Positions 31,154 to 37,531 of a stretch of 37,531 bases of DNA are shown here, piece by piece (the stretch's first letter is position 1; each line of letters begins with the position of its first letter). Both the position numbers and the translations under genes were made by a program. Location: positions 1-37,531 of IMG/VR virus record IMGVR_UViG_3300031964_000059. One strand, written 5' to 3'. A model generated the notes under the pieces. It saw only the letters and a program-made list of their open reading frames with translations, was not told the DNA's origin and did not search any database. Source of the stretch: a virus.

Positions 31154-32275
31154 CTATTCAACATAGATCGTTTCGCCGAACGGCGCCTCACCGTCCTGCA
31201 TGATGTTGGCCCACACCACCGGGTACTCAGGGGCGCTATGCGGGAACGAGCCATACAGGTCGGTCAGGATGATGCACACGTCAGGGATCACACCGTCATC
31301 CTCAAGTGCTTTGAAGATCGGCTCGAACGCCGTGCCGCCGCCACCACGCGGATGCGTCACCACGTCCAGCTCGCCAGCCTCGATCACCTCACCCTTGTAC
31401 ACCGCCGCGTCGAAGTAGTAGACGTGCACGCGCCGTGGCCGCGCCTCAGCAAGTATGCCGTTCAAGTGCCCCGCGAAGTTGGCCTGACTGGCCGCGTCGT
31501 AGCAGCTGCCCGAGGCGTCGATGAACAGTGCCACATCGCCTAGCGCCTCGCTCAAGTGCAGCGGCGAGAACACCCCGTGCGTCTTGAGCGTGCGGCGATT
31601 GAGCCGCGCCCAGTTGTATTCCGAGATGGCCAGCGACTGCATGTAACGATGCAGGTGGTTGAACCAGGGCTCGCGCGCAGCCTTGTAGACGTCGACGGTA
31701 CCGGCCTCGATGCCGGCGGGCAGCTGGCCCATCGCGCGGGCATTGGCAATCGCGCGGCCCACTAGCTTCTTGACCTCGGCCTCGTGCGCCTCGATTTGCT
31801 CAGGCGTGCCCTGTGTGGGCAACACGTCCATCTGGTCGGGATGGATGAACTGCTTGTTCGGGTTGGCCTTCTTCTCTTTCATCAGATCGGCATAGATCGC
31901 CTCGGCGAGCCACCCGTCATATTTCATGTCACATAGCCAGCTCTCACCGATCGTGAACTTGTTGTTCTTGAGCATGGTGTTGACGGCGTGGTCGCACGCA
32001 GCGTTCCAGATCTCCGGGTCACGGGTACCCATGCGGGAACCGTGCAGCAAGATCTTGTGGGCCATCTCATGCACCAGCGCAGTGAGCTGCAGGTCGAGGT
32101 TAAGCGACGCCCAGAACTTGGTGTTGATCCACAGACTGCGGCCATCGGTGGCCAGGGTCGGCACCTGGGGGCTATCTTCTTTCACGCCCATCGAGTAGAA
32201 GATCTCGGTCCAAAACGGGTGCCGTACAGTGAGGCGCACGGCTGCCGCCGCGGCGCAGTTGGTTACGTTGCTCAT
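31154..32275 (-). CDS. VWA/DUF2201-like protein with HEMAH metallopeptidase motif, 373 aa
   Basis: H69-E-M-A-H73 lies in LTALVHEMAHKILLH, the zinc-peptidase site of DUF2201-type proteins. The C-terminal domain is von Willebrand A-like: MIDAS D253-A-S255-G-S257, then GGGGTAF and LTDLYG. Such proteins act with MoxR ATPases, encoded here just upstream. An AGGAG site lies 6 nt before the ATG, in a leader also seen before the DUF3150-like gene. It may mature metalloenzymes or remodel host complexes; the job in phages is unknown. Confidence 0.88.
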   Translation of the reverse strand: MSNVTNCAAAAAVRLTVRHPFWTEIFYSMGVKEDSPQVPTLATDGRSLWINTKFWASLNLDLQLTALVHEMAHKILLHGSRMGTRDPEIWNAACDHAVNTMLKNNKFTIGESWLCDMKYDGWLAEAIYADLMKEKKANPNKQFIHPDQMDVLPTQGTPEQIEAHEAEVKKLVGRAIANARAMGQLPAGIEAGTVDVYKAAREPWFNHLHRYMQSLAISEYNWARLNRRTLKTHGVFSPLHLSEALGDVALFIDASGSCYDAASQANFAGHLNGILAEARPRRVHVYYFDAAVYKGEVIEAGELDVVTHPRGGGGTAFEPIFKALEDDGVIPDVCIILTDLYGSFPHSAPEYPVVWANIMQDGEAPFGETIYVE

Positions 32276-32284
32276 ACATTTCTC

Positions 32285-32569
32285 CTAGCGAATAAGTTCT
32301 AAAAATTCTTGAATGAGACTATTATCCAGCGCATCCCAGGTTGTGTCATCAACCGTTTCCCAGGCTACGGGTGGGTATTCACACATGCCCCCTTCTACGC
32401 GCCTGCCTACGCGCCCGATGCCCCAGGTCGATAGATTATCCCAAGCCAAGGTTCGGTCCCCCATTACCGCACCGGGTTCCATCACCCGCCAATCGTGACG
32501 CCCTGGATGCACGTGAAGGTATCTGCACTCAAGGCCTAGCAATACCAGCAATGCAGCTTTAGGGTGCAT
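32285..32569 (-). CDS. Family A-like small protein A7, 94 aa
   Basis: ATG 32569 has GGAGAAG at 4 nt. Begins MHPKAALLVLLGLECR, the same start as the genes at 34068 and 34343 (MHPTA-x-LLALHGC), and ends TWDALDNSLIQEFLEL, like their WDTLDDETLAEFLESL. The stem-loop 32584-32614 lies directly upstream. Unknown function. Confidence 0.72.
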   Translation of the reverse strand: MHPKAALLVLLGLECRYLHVHPGRHDWRVMEPGAVMGDRTLAWDNLSTWGIGRVGRRVEGGMCEYPPVAWETVDDTTWDALDNSLIQEFLELIR

Positions 32570-32583
32570 CGACTTCTCCGTGA

Positions 32584-32614
32584 GAGACATCTGGTCGCAC
32601 CAACCAGATGTCTC
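32584..32614 (-). promoter_or_regulatory. Perfect 12-bp stem-loop (copy 1)
   Basis: GAGACATCTGGT pairs perfectly with ACCAGATGTCTC around a 7-nt loop, between the AAA+ gene and family A gene 32569. No U-tract follows on the - strand, so it is not a typical intrinsic terminator. Similar GACA...TGGT/ACCA...TGTC hairpins occur at 35368-35394 and 37494-37520. Confidence 0.75.
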
Positions 32615-32622
32615 GCCCCAAA

Positions 32623-33750
32623 TTACCGGCCTGCCAGCAGCGCGGTCAGCTCGGTGTTGGCGATCCACTTCGCATATGCCGGGGTGCCGGCCAGATTGAA
32701 GCCACGGCGCTTGGCGATGTTGCGCAGGATGGCTACCTGCAACTCGAGCGGGAACCGCTCACCGAACGCCTTGACCTGATCGAGCTGCTGCTCCGTGCAA
32801 CGCAGTGCCACGATCATGCACAGCTGGTACCGCTCGTCGAGCGCGTCGGGGATGTCCACCGTGGTCGGGTTGGCCATGATGTCAGCGAACGAGACGAGCG
32901 CGTTGAGCTGGCCCTTGAACGTGTCGTAGGCGGTACCCACGCCACTGCCCACGTTGCCGGTGATCTCGGCCAGGGTGAGCTTGGTCTTGAGCTTGTCGGC
33001 CACGTACTCCTTGCGCGAGATCCGATCCCAGCTACGCATGTTGGCCCAGATACCGCGCTTGCCTTCTTCGCTGGTCTGGTCGCGCCCGTTGTTCTGCTGG
33101 ACCTGTGCGCTACGCCGTGCCGCCGATGCACTGGTCTCGAACACGTCATCGTAATTGTCGATCAAGGCCACGTGCTCCTTGAAAAACAACTGGACGTGTG
33201 GGTGCCATGCGTGCTTGCTGGCGAACTCCATGTTGTCGGTGGCATCGGTGTACGCCTCATGCTGCTCGAAGCGTGAGAGGAACGCGCGGCCTTGCTGCTG
33301 CACGCCTGACTTGTCTTCGAGCCGGTTGCCGTCCGCGATCACCATGACACCCTTGGGTTTGCGCAGCGAGCCGCTCATGTCCTCGCCGTTGATGTACTTC
33401 TGCAACAGCTTGACCACGGACGGGTCGGCGTTAGGCAACTCGCCAAAGAACACCACACCCACCGCATCGGCGTCGGCCGGGTTGTATGCGTTGGGCAGCG
33501 CCTGATTGTTGAACATCTCCAGCAGGTGCGTCTCGTAGTTCGGCGCACTCGCTTGGATGTCCATCGGCGACATCGTCGGCGCGTAGAACAGCCAGCTGCG
33601 AAACGTCGGGATCTTCTTCTGCATCTGCTCGGTGAATTCAACGATCAACGAGGTCTTGCCGATGGCCGGCTTGCCTGCGATGTAGGTGTTGATACCCGCC
33701 AAGTAGTTGAGCGTCAGGACAGGGATGAGTTCTTTCAATTTGATGGTCAT
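32623..33750 (-). CDS. MoxR-type AAA+ ATPase, 375 aa
   Basis: Walker A is GKPAIGKT (G26-T33, K32). The Walker B position reads VVFFGELPNA with G102-E103 where most relatives have Asp-Glu, so the metal-helping Asp is missing while the catalytic Glu is kept. Sensor and arginine region includes VMVIADGN and RAFLSRFE. Length and MoxR style agree with a partner of the VWA protein and DUF3150-like protein that flank it. GGAG lies 8 nt before the ATG, after the promoter-like element 33801-33834. Likely remodels a protein complex. Confidence 0.88.
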   Translation of the reverse strand: MTIKLKELIPVLTLNYLAGINTYIAGKPAIGKTSLIVEFTEQMQKKIPTFRSWLFYAPTMSPMDIQASAPNYETHLLEMFNNQALPNAYNPADADAVGVVFFGELPNADPSVVKLLQKYINGEDMSGSLRKPKGVMVIADGNRLEDKSGVQQQGRAFLSRFEQHEAYTDATDNMEFASKHAWHPHVQLFFKEHVALIDNYDDVFETSASAARRSAQVQQNNGRDQTSEEGKRGIWANMRSWDRISRKEYVADKLKTKLTLAEITGNVGSGVGTAYDTFKGQLNALVSFADIMANPTTVDIPDALDERYQLCMIVALRCTEQQLDQVKAFGERFPLELQVAILRNIAKRRGFNLAGTPAYAKWIANTELTALLAGR

Positions 33751-33800
33751 GCTAGGTCTCCAAACAAGTGGTAGGTGGTTAAGTGAACTTCTACAACAAG

Positions 33801-33834
33801 CTATAGTTTAAAGGCTATCCAGGAATAGTTGCAA
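33801..33834 (-). promoter_or_regulatory. Promoter-like element P2
   Basis: TTGCAA, spacer of 18 bp, TAAACT, then ATAG on the - strand, 50 bp before the MoxR ATPase gene and overlapping the 3' end of family A gene 34068-33808. Shares TTGCAACTATTCC and AAACTA with P3. Confidence 0.5.
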
Positions 33835-34068
33835 GGTATTGTCGGTGAGCCTCGCCCAATCGCTATCAGGAAATGCACCCCACTCAGCCGGTACATAAGC
33901 CGAGGGGTCTGCGGATTTTGCGATTGACCAAGCAAGACCAACACTAGACTTAACGTAGTACAGCATGGGCGCGGATTGTACTGGCCGCGCCATGATGCGT
34001 AGATGGTGCGCGTTGATACAGCACGGCACACACCCATGCAACGCCAGCAGTACGGCGGTAGGGTGCAT
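33808..34068 (-). CDS. Family A-like small protein A8, 86 aa
   Basis: Begins MHPTAVLLALHGCVP and ends DWARLTDNTLQLFLDSL. It overlaps the stop of the upstream paralogue by one base (TAATG). The middle part diverges. Tandem duplicate of A9 (34343-34068). Unknown function. Confidence 0.72.
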   Translation of the reverse strand: MHPTAVLLALHGCVPCCINAHHLRIMARPVQSAPMLYYVKSSVGLAWSIAKSADPSAYVPAEWGAFPDSDWARLTDNTLQLFLDSL

Positions 34069-34343
34069 TACAGAGACTCCAAAAATTCGGCGAGCGTCTC
34101 GTCATCGAGCGTATCCCAGCAATGGTCGCCGATCATGTCCCACTCTACTGGGACGTACACGTCGATGGTCGATGCAGGTTTTACATACCACGTCGTATCG
34201 TCCGAGTATGGCTTGCCGTCAAAGTTGAGATAGAGAATGGGGCAATTGTTGGCGATGCACGCCGGCCCTACCCGCAACTCGGTGAAAAAAAATACGTACG
34301 GCACACATCCATGCAGCGCGAGTAACGCAGCAGTGGGATGCAT
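34068..34343 (-). CDS. Family A-like small protein A9, 91 aa
   Basis: ATG 34343 overlaps the stop of the DUF3150-like gene by one base; a GTG one codon earlier is less likely. Begins MHPTAALLALHGCVP and ends CWDTLDDETLAEFLESL. The first 15 residues and the last 16 are nearly the same as in A8. The middle (FFFTELRVGPACIANN) is specific. Unknown function. Confidence 0.72.
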   Translation of the reverse strand: MHPTAALLALHGCVPYVFFFTELRVGPACIANNCPILYLNFDGKPYSDDTTWYVKPASTIDVYVPVEWDMIGDHCWDTLDDETLAEFLESL

Positions 34344-35299
34344 CACACCATCAGCCCGAGCATGTCACTGAACAACGCGACGGCGTCATCGTCAACTTGC
34401 GGCGCACCAACTACTATCACGGCGCGCTCGTCGTCACAGACATGCCCGCGGAAGCGTCGAGCCAGGGCGCGAGCATCGGCGATCGCCGCGTCCCGCACGC
34501 CGGGGCTCTTGCGCAGGTCCGCGAGATCGTACTGGCTCAGCTGGCGCGCGTCCGAGGTGAGCTGGGCGAGATCGGGATCGTTCGTCAAGTTCAAGGCCGG
34601 CATGACGGCGACCATATCGGCCACGTTGCCCAGCAGGCTATCGTTAAACTTCTTGATATCTTTCTTGCCGAACGCCTCAAGCGTATCAGCCATCTTGGTG
34701 ACGACCCCATACAGCCGGTCATACGCCTCGCTCATGGCGTCGCCGATACGCGCCTCGCTGGTAGCATGCGCCTCGCTCACGAGCCGCTCAACTTCTTCGG
34801 GAGGGATCCCCTCGACCACGCGCAGGTCTTCGCTCTGTGGCATCACCTGCACCTCGACCGAGAAGTTAAACTTGCTACGCACCTCGGCCAGGGTCGGATA
34901 GTCCATAGGGTTAAACATGTTGTTCAGTGTGAACTTGGCCTTCTCGATTTCTTGAGCGTAGGCCTTGGCCAGTTCCTCGACCAGATCGTTACCGACCCGG
35001 ATGCGATCGGTACACTCGCTCATGAAATCGAGATGCCGTGCCACGCCGCCGATGCGCCAGCCGCTATCGTCCCACGGCAACGTGCTGGCATAGCAGAACG
35101 AGCGAAAACTCGTGGCCCACTTGGCCACGGCATCCAACTCCCGCGAGTCAGGCAGCAGCTGCTTGTGCACGTTGGCCGCGCCGTCGACGGCGCCGGCATC
35201 GGCGTTGACCTTGGCGGACGCCGCCTTGTCTTTCTTACGGGCCGTCCACACCGACAACGAGGGACGGTACAGCAGGGTAGCGTTACGGATACTAGCCAT
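34343..35299 (-). CDS. DUF3150-like helical protein, 318 aa
   Basis: ATG 35299 has AGGAG 7 nt upstream. Helical protein starting MASIRNATLLYRPSLSVWT, with DLVEELAKAYAQEIEKAKF, MFNPMDYPT and a basic/acidic helical C terminus. Layout and the place beside MoxR and VWA genes match DUF3150 proteins of phages, which are found with these two partners. Mechanism unknown; probably a regulator or adaptor of the AAA+ complex. Start follows stem-loop 35368-35394 at about 70 nt. Confidence 0.7.
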   Translation of the reverse strand: MASIRNATLLYRPSLSVWTARKKDKAASAKVNADAGAVDGAANVHKQLLPDSRELDAVAKWATSFRSFCYASTLPWDDSGWRIGGVARHLDFMSECTDRIRVGNDLVEELAKAYAQEIEKAKFTLNNMFNPMDYPTLAEVRSKFNFSVEVQVMPQSEDLRVVEGIPPEEVERLVSEAHATSEARIGDAMSEAYDRLYGVVTKMADTLEAFGKKDIKKFNDSLLGNVADMVAVMPALNLTNDPDLAQLTSDARQLSQYDLADLRKSPGVRDAAIADARALARRFRGHVCDDERAVIVVGAPQVDDDAVALFSDMLGLMV

Positions 35300-35367
35300 G
35301 ATTTTTCTCCTAGCGAATGTTGATCGGACTAGCGAAGCGGGTCCGTCGAGTGGGGTAGATAGTGTAC

Positions 35368-35394
35368 GACAATTGGTTGCGCCAACCGAATGTC
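35368..35394 (-). promoter_or_regulatory. Stem-loop copy 2
   Basis: GACAATTGGTTG CGC CAACCGAATGTC (plus strand) forms a hairpin with a GGTTG/CAACC upper stem, an imperfect middle and a GACA/TGTC base. It shares GACAATTGGTTG exactly with the copy at 37494. Located in the 95-nt gap before the DUF3150-like gene. Confidence 0.65.
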
Positions 35395-35562
35395 TTACTT
35401 CTTGTTCAAGTACAGCAAGCCGCCAGCGATCAGCACAAACACAACCATGCTTGCCGCGCCTGAGCCGGCAGCCTTGGCCATGACAACCAAGCCCGTGACC
35501 GTGGCGCACGACGCGGCGACGGCGATGAAGGCAATCAGGAAAAGGGTCTTAAACGTTTTCAT
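35395..35562 (-). CDS. Small two-TM membrane protein, 55 aa
   Basis: Begins MKTFKTLFLIAFIAVAA. Two hydrophobic segments at about 4-28 and 36-51 (SMVVFVLIAGGLLYL) and a KK end. GGAG lies 8 nt before the ATG. Possibly an early membrane protein, such as one that blocks superinfection; function is not established. The sequence 35563-35604 upstream holds no clear element. Confidence 0.65.
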   Translation of the reverse strand: MKTFKTLFLIAFIAVAASCATVTGLVVMAKAAGSGAASMVVFVLIAGGLLYLNKK

Positions 35563-35604
35563 TTTGCGACTCCAGTTGACGTACTCACTTAGTTACATCT
35601 GACA

Positions 35605-35880
35605 CTATCTTACCGCACTCGCCGCAGTTGTGGCAACAGCTTGGCCAGGTAACTCACCATCGGCGCAGTGGAAACAGTAACGCAGGCACACCAGGGCGTA
35701 CTTGTTGTTTGCCGCTCGCGGATACTTGGCCAAGTCCGTCGCCAGATACACCTCACCGGCGGCTACCGGGTTCAAGCATGGCCCGAAGCGGCCCTTGAAA
35801 TCGCAGAGAAAAGGCTTGCGCGCCTTTGCCCAATGACCTCGGCCACGGGTGACAAACCATTCAGCACGCTTCATAATCAT
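35605..35880 (-). CDS. Zinc-binding-like small protein, 91 aa
   Basis: Cys are spaced as C25 (FLCDFKG) ... C35 (GPCLNP) and then LVCLRYCFHCADG, suggesting one zinc site. Start at ATG 35880 or 35874 (ATGATTATG) is undecided. Overlaps the family B gene upstream by 20 nt. Function unknown. Confidence 0.6.
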   Translation of the reverse strand: MIMKRAEWFVTRGRGHWAKARKPFLCDFKGRFGPCLNPVAAGEVYLATDLAKYPRAANNKYALVCLRYCFHCADGELPGQAVATTAASAVR

Positions 35881-36139
35881 CCCATGCCGTCAGGCGTCTA
35901 ATAACCAGATACCAAGCCGTTTCGTAGCCCATCCAATGGCCGGGGAAATTTGGCGGCTGTGACAGACCGAAAACGTTCATAACGTACCCCCCACGTATTG
36001 CCACACACGTCTGACCAAGTTCGATTTGCGCCGTCACTTCGTCTTCGGTGAGGATGCGGTCGACGACCTCGTATATACATCGAGCGCCAGGCGTATATCT
36101 GAATTGCCGAGTCTTTACCACAGGCTCAGATCGTTTCAT
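35861..36139 (-). CDS. Family B small paralogous protein B1, 92 aa
   Basis: GAGGAG 6 nt before the ATG. Pattern YEVVDRILTEDEVTAQIELG, then CVAIRGGYVMNVF, NFPGHW and AWYLVIRRL. These align with B3 (VTENQVMAHILLG, EFPGRW, EWYLVIG). Overlaps B2 by 14 nt. Unknown function. Confidence 0.72.
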   Translation of the reverse strand: MKRSEPVVKTRQFRYTPGARCIYEVVDRILTEDEVTAQIELGQTCVAIRGGYVMNVFGLSQPPNFPGHWMGYETAWYLVIRRLTAWDDYEAC

Positions 36140-36455
36140 CGTCGTCTCCTCGTTCTGGTATGCGGTTGCTTACCGAACGGATCACCAAGTGCCAGGTCAT
36201 ATTGTAGCGATCCTGCATCTTGGCGAGGTCGTTAGGGCGCCAGTACACCGCCTCGCCTTGGCCGCCGCGCGGGCCATCCTTGCCTAGCTGCACCACACTG
36301 CCGGTAGGGTGCGCGAGTATGCGATGCGCTTGCGCCTGCTCCAGCGTCACCGGCTCGCGCCGAATCAGCAGATAGGCGTTATCCGTCCAGCGATGCGTAC
36401 GGCTCGACATCAGCGACTCGACCCACTTGGCCAGCACTCTACGATTCTTGGTCAT
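36126..36455 (-). CDS. Family B small paralogous protein B2, 109 aa
   Basis: ATG 36455 with GGAG 6 nt upstream. Core YLLIRREPVTLEQAQAHRIL, then GSVVQLGKDGPRGG and TWHLVIRSV, the last like EWYLVIG of B3. ATGA-coupled to B3 upstream. Unknown function. Confidence 0.72.
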   Translation of the reverse strand: MTKNRRVLAKWVESLMSSRTHRWTDNAYLLIRREPVTLEQAQAHRILAHPTGSVVQLGKDGPRGGQGEAVYWRPNDLAKMQDRYNMTWHLVIRSVSNRIPERGDDDETI

Positions 36456-36742
36456 GGGTTTCTCCAGAACGACCTGCCGCCTTCATCCTCGCCAGCTGCA
36501 CGCTCGCCAATCACCAGGTACCACTCTGATGAGCATTCGCCCCAGCGGCCAGGGAATTCCGGTTCGCGCGATGGGGTGAATAGGTCGATGCGCGGACCGT
36601 ATGACCGGCGTGACTCGGTCACGACTATTGCTTTGTGCCCGAGCAAGATATGCGCCATGACCTGATTCTCAGTGACCGGCTCGGCTGCGGTGATATACAC
36701 CGTTTTGCTCCATGGACCGGTCATAAACTCGCGCGTTTTCAT
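36452..36742 (-). CDS. Family B small paralogous protein B3, 96 aa
   Basis: ATG 36742 overlaps the stop of B4 (ATGA). Core VYITAAEPVTENQVMAHILL, then AIVVTESRRSYG, EFPGRW and EWYLVIG. Clearest member of the family. Unknown function. Confidence 0.75.
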   Translation of the reverse strand: MKTREFMTGPWSKTVYITAAEPVTENQVMAHILLGHKAIVVTESRRSYGPRIDLFTPSREPEFPGRWGECSSEWYLVIGERAAGEDEGGRSFWRNP

Positions 36743-37005
36743 ACCCCCTCCACGATCGCGTGCCACGTCACATGCGACCACAGGATTTCGAACGACGGGC
36801 CGAACTGGTGATCGAAGACCGCGACCACACAGCCATCCTCCAGCGCAACGAGCCGGCCACCCAGCTGTACGTGCGCCTCAGCCTGATCGAACGGCATCGC
36901 GGCACGCATGACACGGTACGGCTTAGGCCAGCCGTACCGTGTCATGCGTGTCGCCACGATCATCTGATCGGGTGGGGGTGCATAAAATCGCTCGTCGGCT
37001 GTCAC
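36739..37005 (-). CDS. Family B small paralogous protein B4, GTG start, 88 aa
   Basis: GTG 37005 overlaps the preceding TGA and has GGAGG 4 nt upstream. The longer frame to 37125 lacks a site. Core RVMRAAMPFDQAEAHVQLGG, then LVALEDGCVVAVF and TWHAIVEGV. Most diverged member of family B. Unknown function. Confidence 0.7.
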   Translation of the reverse strand: MTADERFYAPPPDQMIVATRMTRYGWPKPYRVMRAAMPFDQAEAHVQLGGRLVALEDGCVVAVFDHQFGPSFEILWSHVTWHAIVEGV

Positions 37006-37469
37006 ATGACCTCCACACCGCCCGACTGCCAGGGGCGCATGATGTAATCGAAGTGCAAGCCCGCGGCAGTCTGCGCACGAATCACCGGGAACGGCCAGCT
37101 GATACCGTAGCTGTTGATCGTCCACTCCCAGTCAAAGAGCTGGAACGTATCAAGGTGCTTGATGATATGCCCGGCCCACGAGTTGCCGGCCTCTATCTCA
37201 CGCACGAACTGGGTCTTGCGCAACTCACCATTGTTCAAGAACAGCTTGGCACGCCAGAACGCTTTGCCCTTCTCGATGTGCTCAGCGGTGAGCTGGAATG
37301 GGCCACCTTCCATCAGCGCGCAGCACTCGGCGTAGGCATCGATGCCATTGCGGTCCGCGTTGAACGGGTTCCAGCGGCGCTTGAGCGCGGCGATCTCGGC
37401 CTCGGTGATCACGCTGCCAGCGCGCAGCTCAGCCGCGTCGAGCAGTAGCTTGGCGATAGAACGGGTCAT
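37002..37469 (-). CDS. Unknown early protein, 155 aa
   Basis: ATG 37469 is preferred over ATG 37472, because it is six bases from GGAG. Begins MTRSIAKLLLDAAELRAG. Helix ALKRRWNPFNADRNGIDAYA, then KAFWRAKLFLNNGE and a beta C terminus ending PWQSGGVEVM. No known family recognised. First gene after stem-loop copy 3; likely the start of the B-family operon. Confidence 0.62.
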   Translation of the reverse strand: MTRSIAKLLLDAAELRAGSVITEAEIAALKRRWNPFNADRNGIDAYAECCALMEGGPFQLTAEHIEKGKAFWRAKLFLNNGELRKTQFVREIEAGNSWAGHIIKHLDTFQLFDWEWTINSYGISWPFPVIRAQTAAGLHFDYIMRPWQSGGVEVM

Positions 37470-37493
37470 CATTTTCTCCTAACAAGTGAACAA

Positions 37494-37520
37494 GACAATT
37501 GGTTGATGCAACCACATGTC
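37494..37520 (-). promoter_or_regulatory. Stem-loop copy 3
   Basis: GACAATTGGTTG ATG CAACCACATGTC (plus strand) forms a GGTTG/CAACC hairpin with a GACA/TGTC base, 25 nt before the 155-residue gene. Same layout as the copies at 32584 and 35368. Confidence 0.65.
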
Positions 37521-37531
37521 ACACTACTATC

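Noticed and set aside
32584-32614. Intrinsic terminator at the perfect hairpin
   Set aside because: No U-tract follows on either strand and the stem is not GC-rich, so termination is doubtful.

Overview
The window is part of a tailed double-stranded DNA phage (Caudoviricetes) or a prophage of that type. It is GC-rich and densely coded. A Rz/Rz1 spanin pair and an endolysin with an N-terminal membrane anchor point to a Gram-negative host, perhaps a betaproteobacterium or pseudomonad; that host guess rests only on GC content and gene style. I see no tRNA, rRNA, CRISPR, integrase, terminase or capsid gene, so the window is an incomplete genome.

The layout is two converging blocks. Positions 1-13556 read on the + strand and are late genes. 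First comes the 3' part of a gene for a giant virion protein (over 2000 residues) with two HExxH metallopeptidase-like modules. Small structural or fibre-type proteins follow, then two long proteins that share an array of about 20-residue GN-x-x-TG-x-x-G repeats. The block ends with a lysis cassette: a one-TM protein, a holin, a SAR-type GH24 endolysin, Rz, and Rz1 nested inside Rz. Positions 13548-37469 read entirely on the - strand and are early/replication genes. Many of them overlap by ATGA, which implies translational coupling.

The replication set includes a PrimPol-like primase-helicase, a probable ssDNA-binding protein, a DEDD exonuclease, an SNF2-like helicase, a VRR-NUC nuclease, a Cas4/AddB-like Fe-S exonuclease, a family A DNA polymerase and small HNH proteins. 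Upstream of these is a DUF3150-like / MoxR AAA+ / VWA-metallopeptidase triad, then a run of small unknown proteins.

The most remarkable locus is the DNA polymerase (29131-26336). Its motif B (O-helix) is split by a 281-residue intein. An HNH homing-endonuclease gene (27755-27006) lies in a different reading frame of the same strand, almost wholly inside the intein coding sequence. Its stop codon is made from the intein's terminal His-Asn codons. This is about 750 nt of same-strand dual coding that joins a protein-splicing element to an out-of-frame endonuclease.

Two expanded families of roughly 90-residue paralogues are also unusual. Family A has an N-terminal A-x-L-x-L-x-GW signature and at least eight genes. 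Family B has a PVT-x-x-Q-x-x-AH signature and four tandem genes. Both are scattered among or beside the replication genes and resemble rapidly diversifying accessory factors. Three similar stem-loops and three similar promoter-like elements sit in the few intergenic gaps of the - strand block and are probably its control points.
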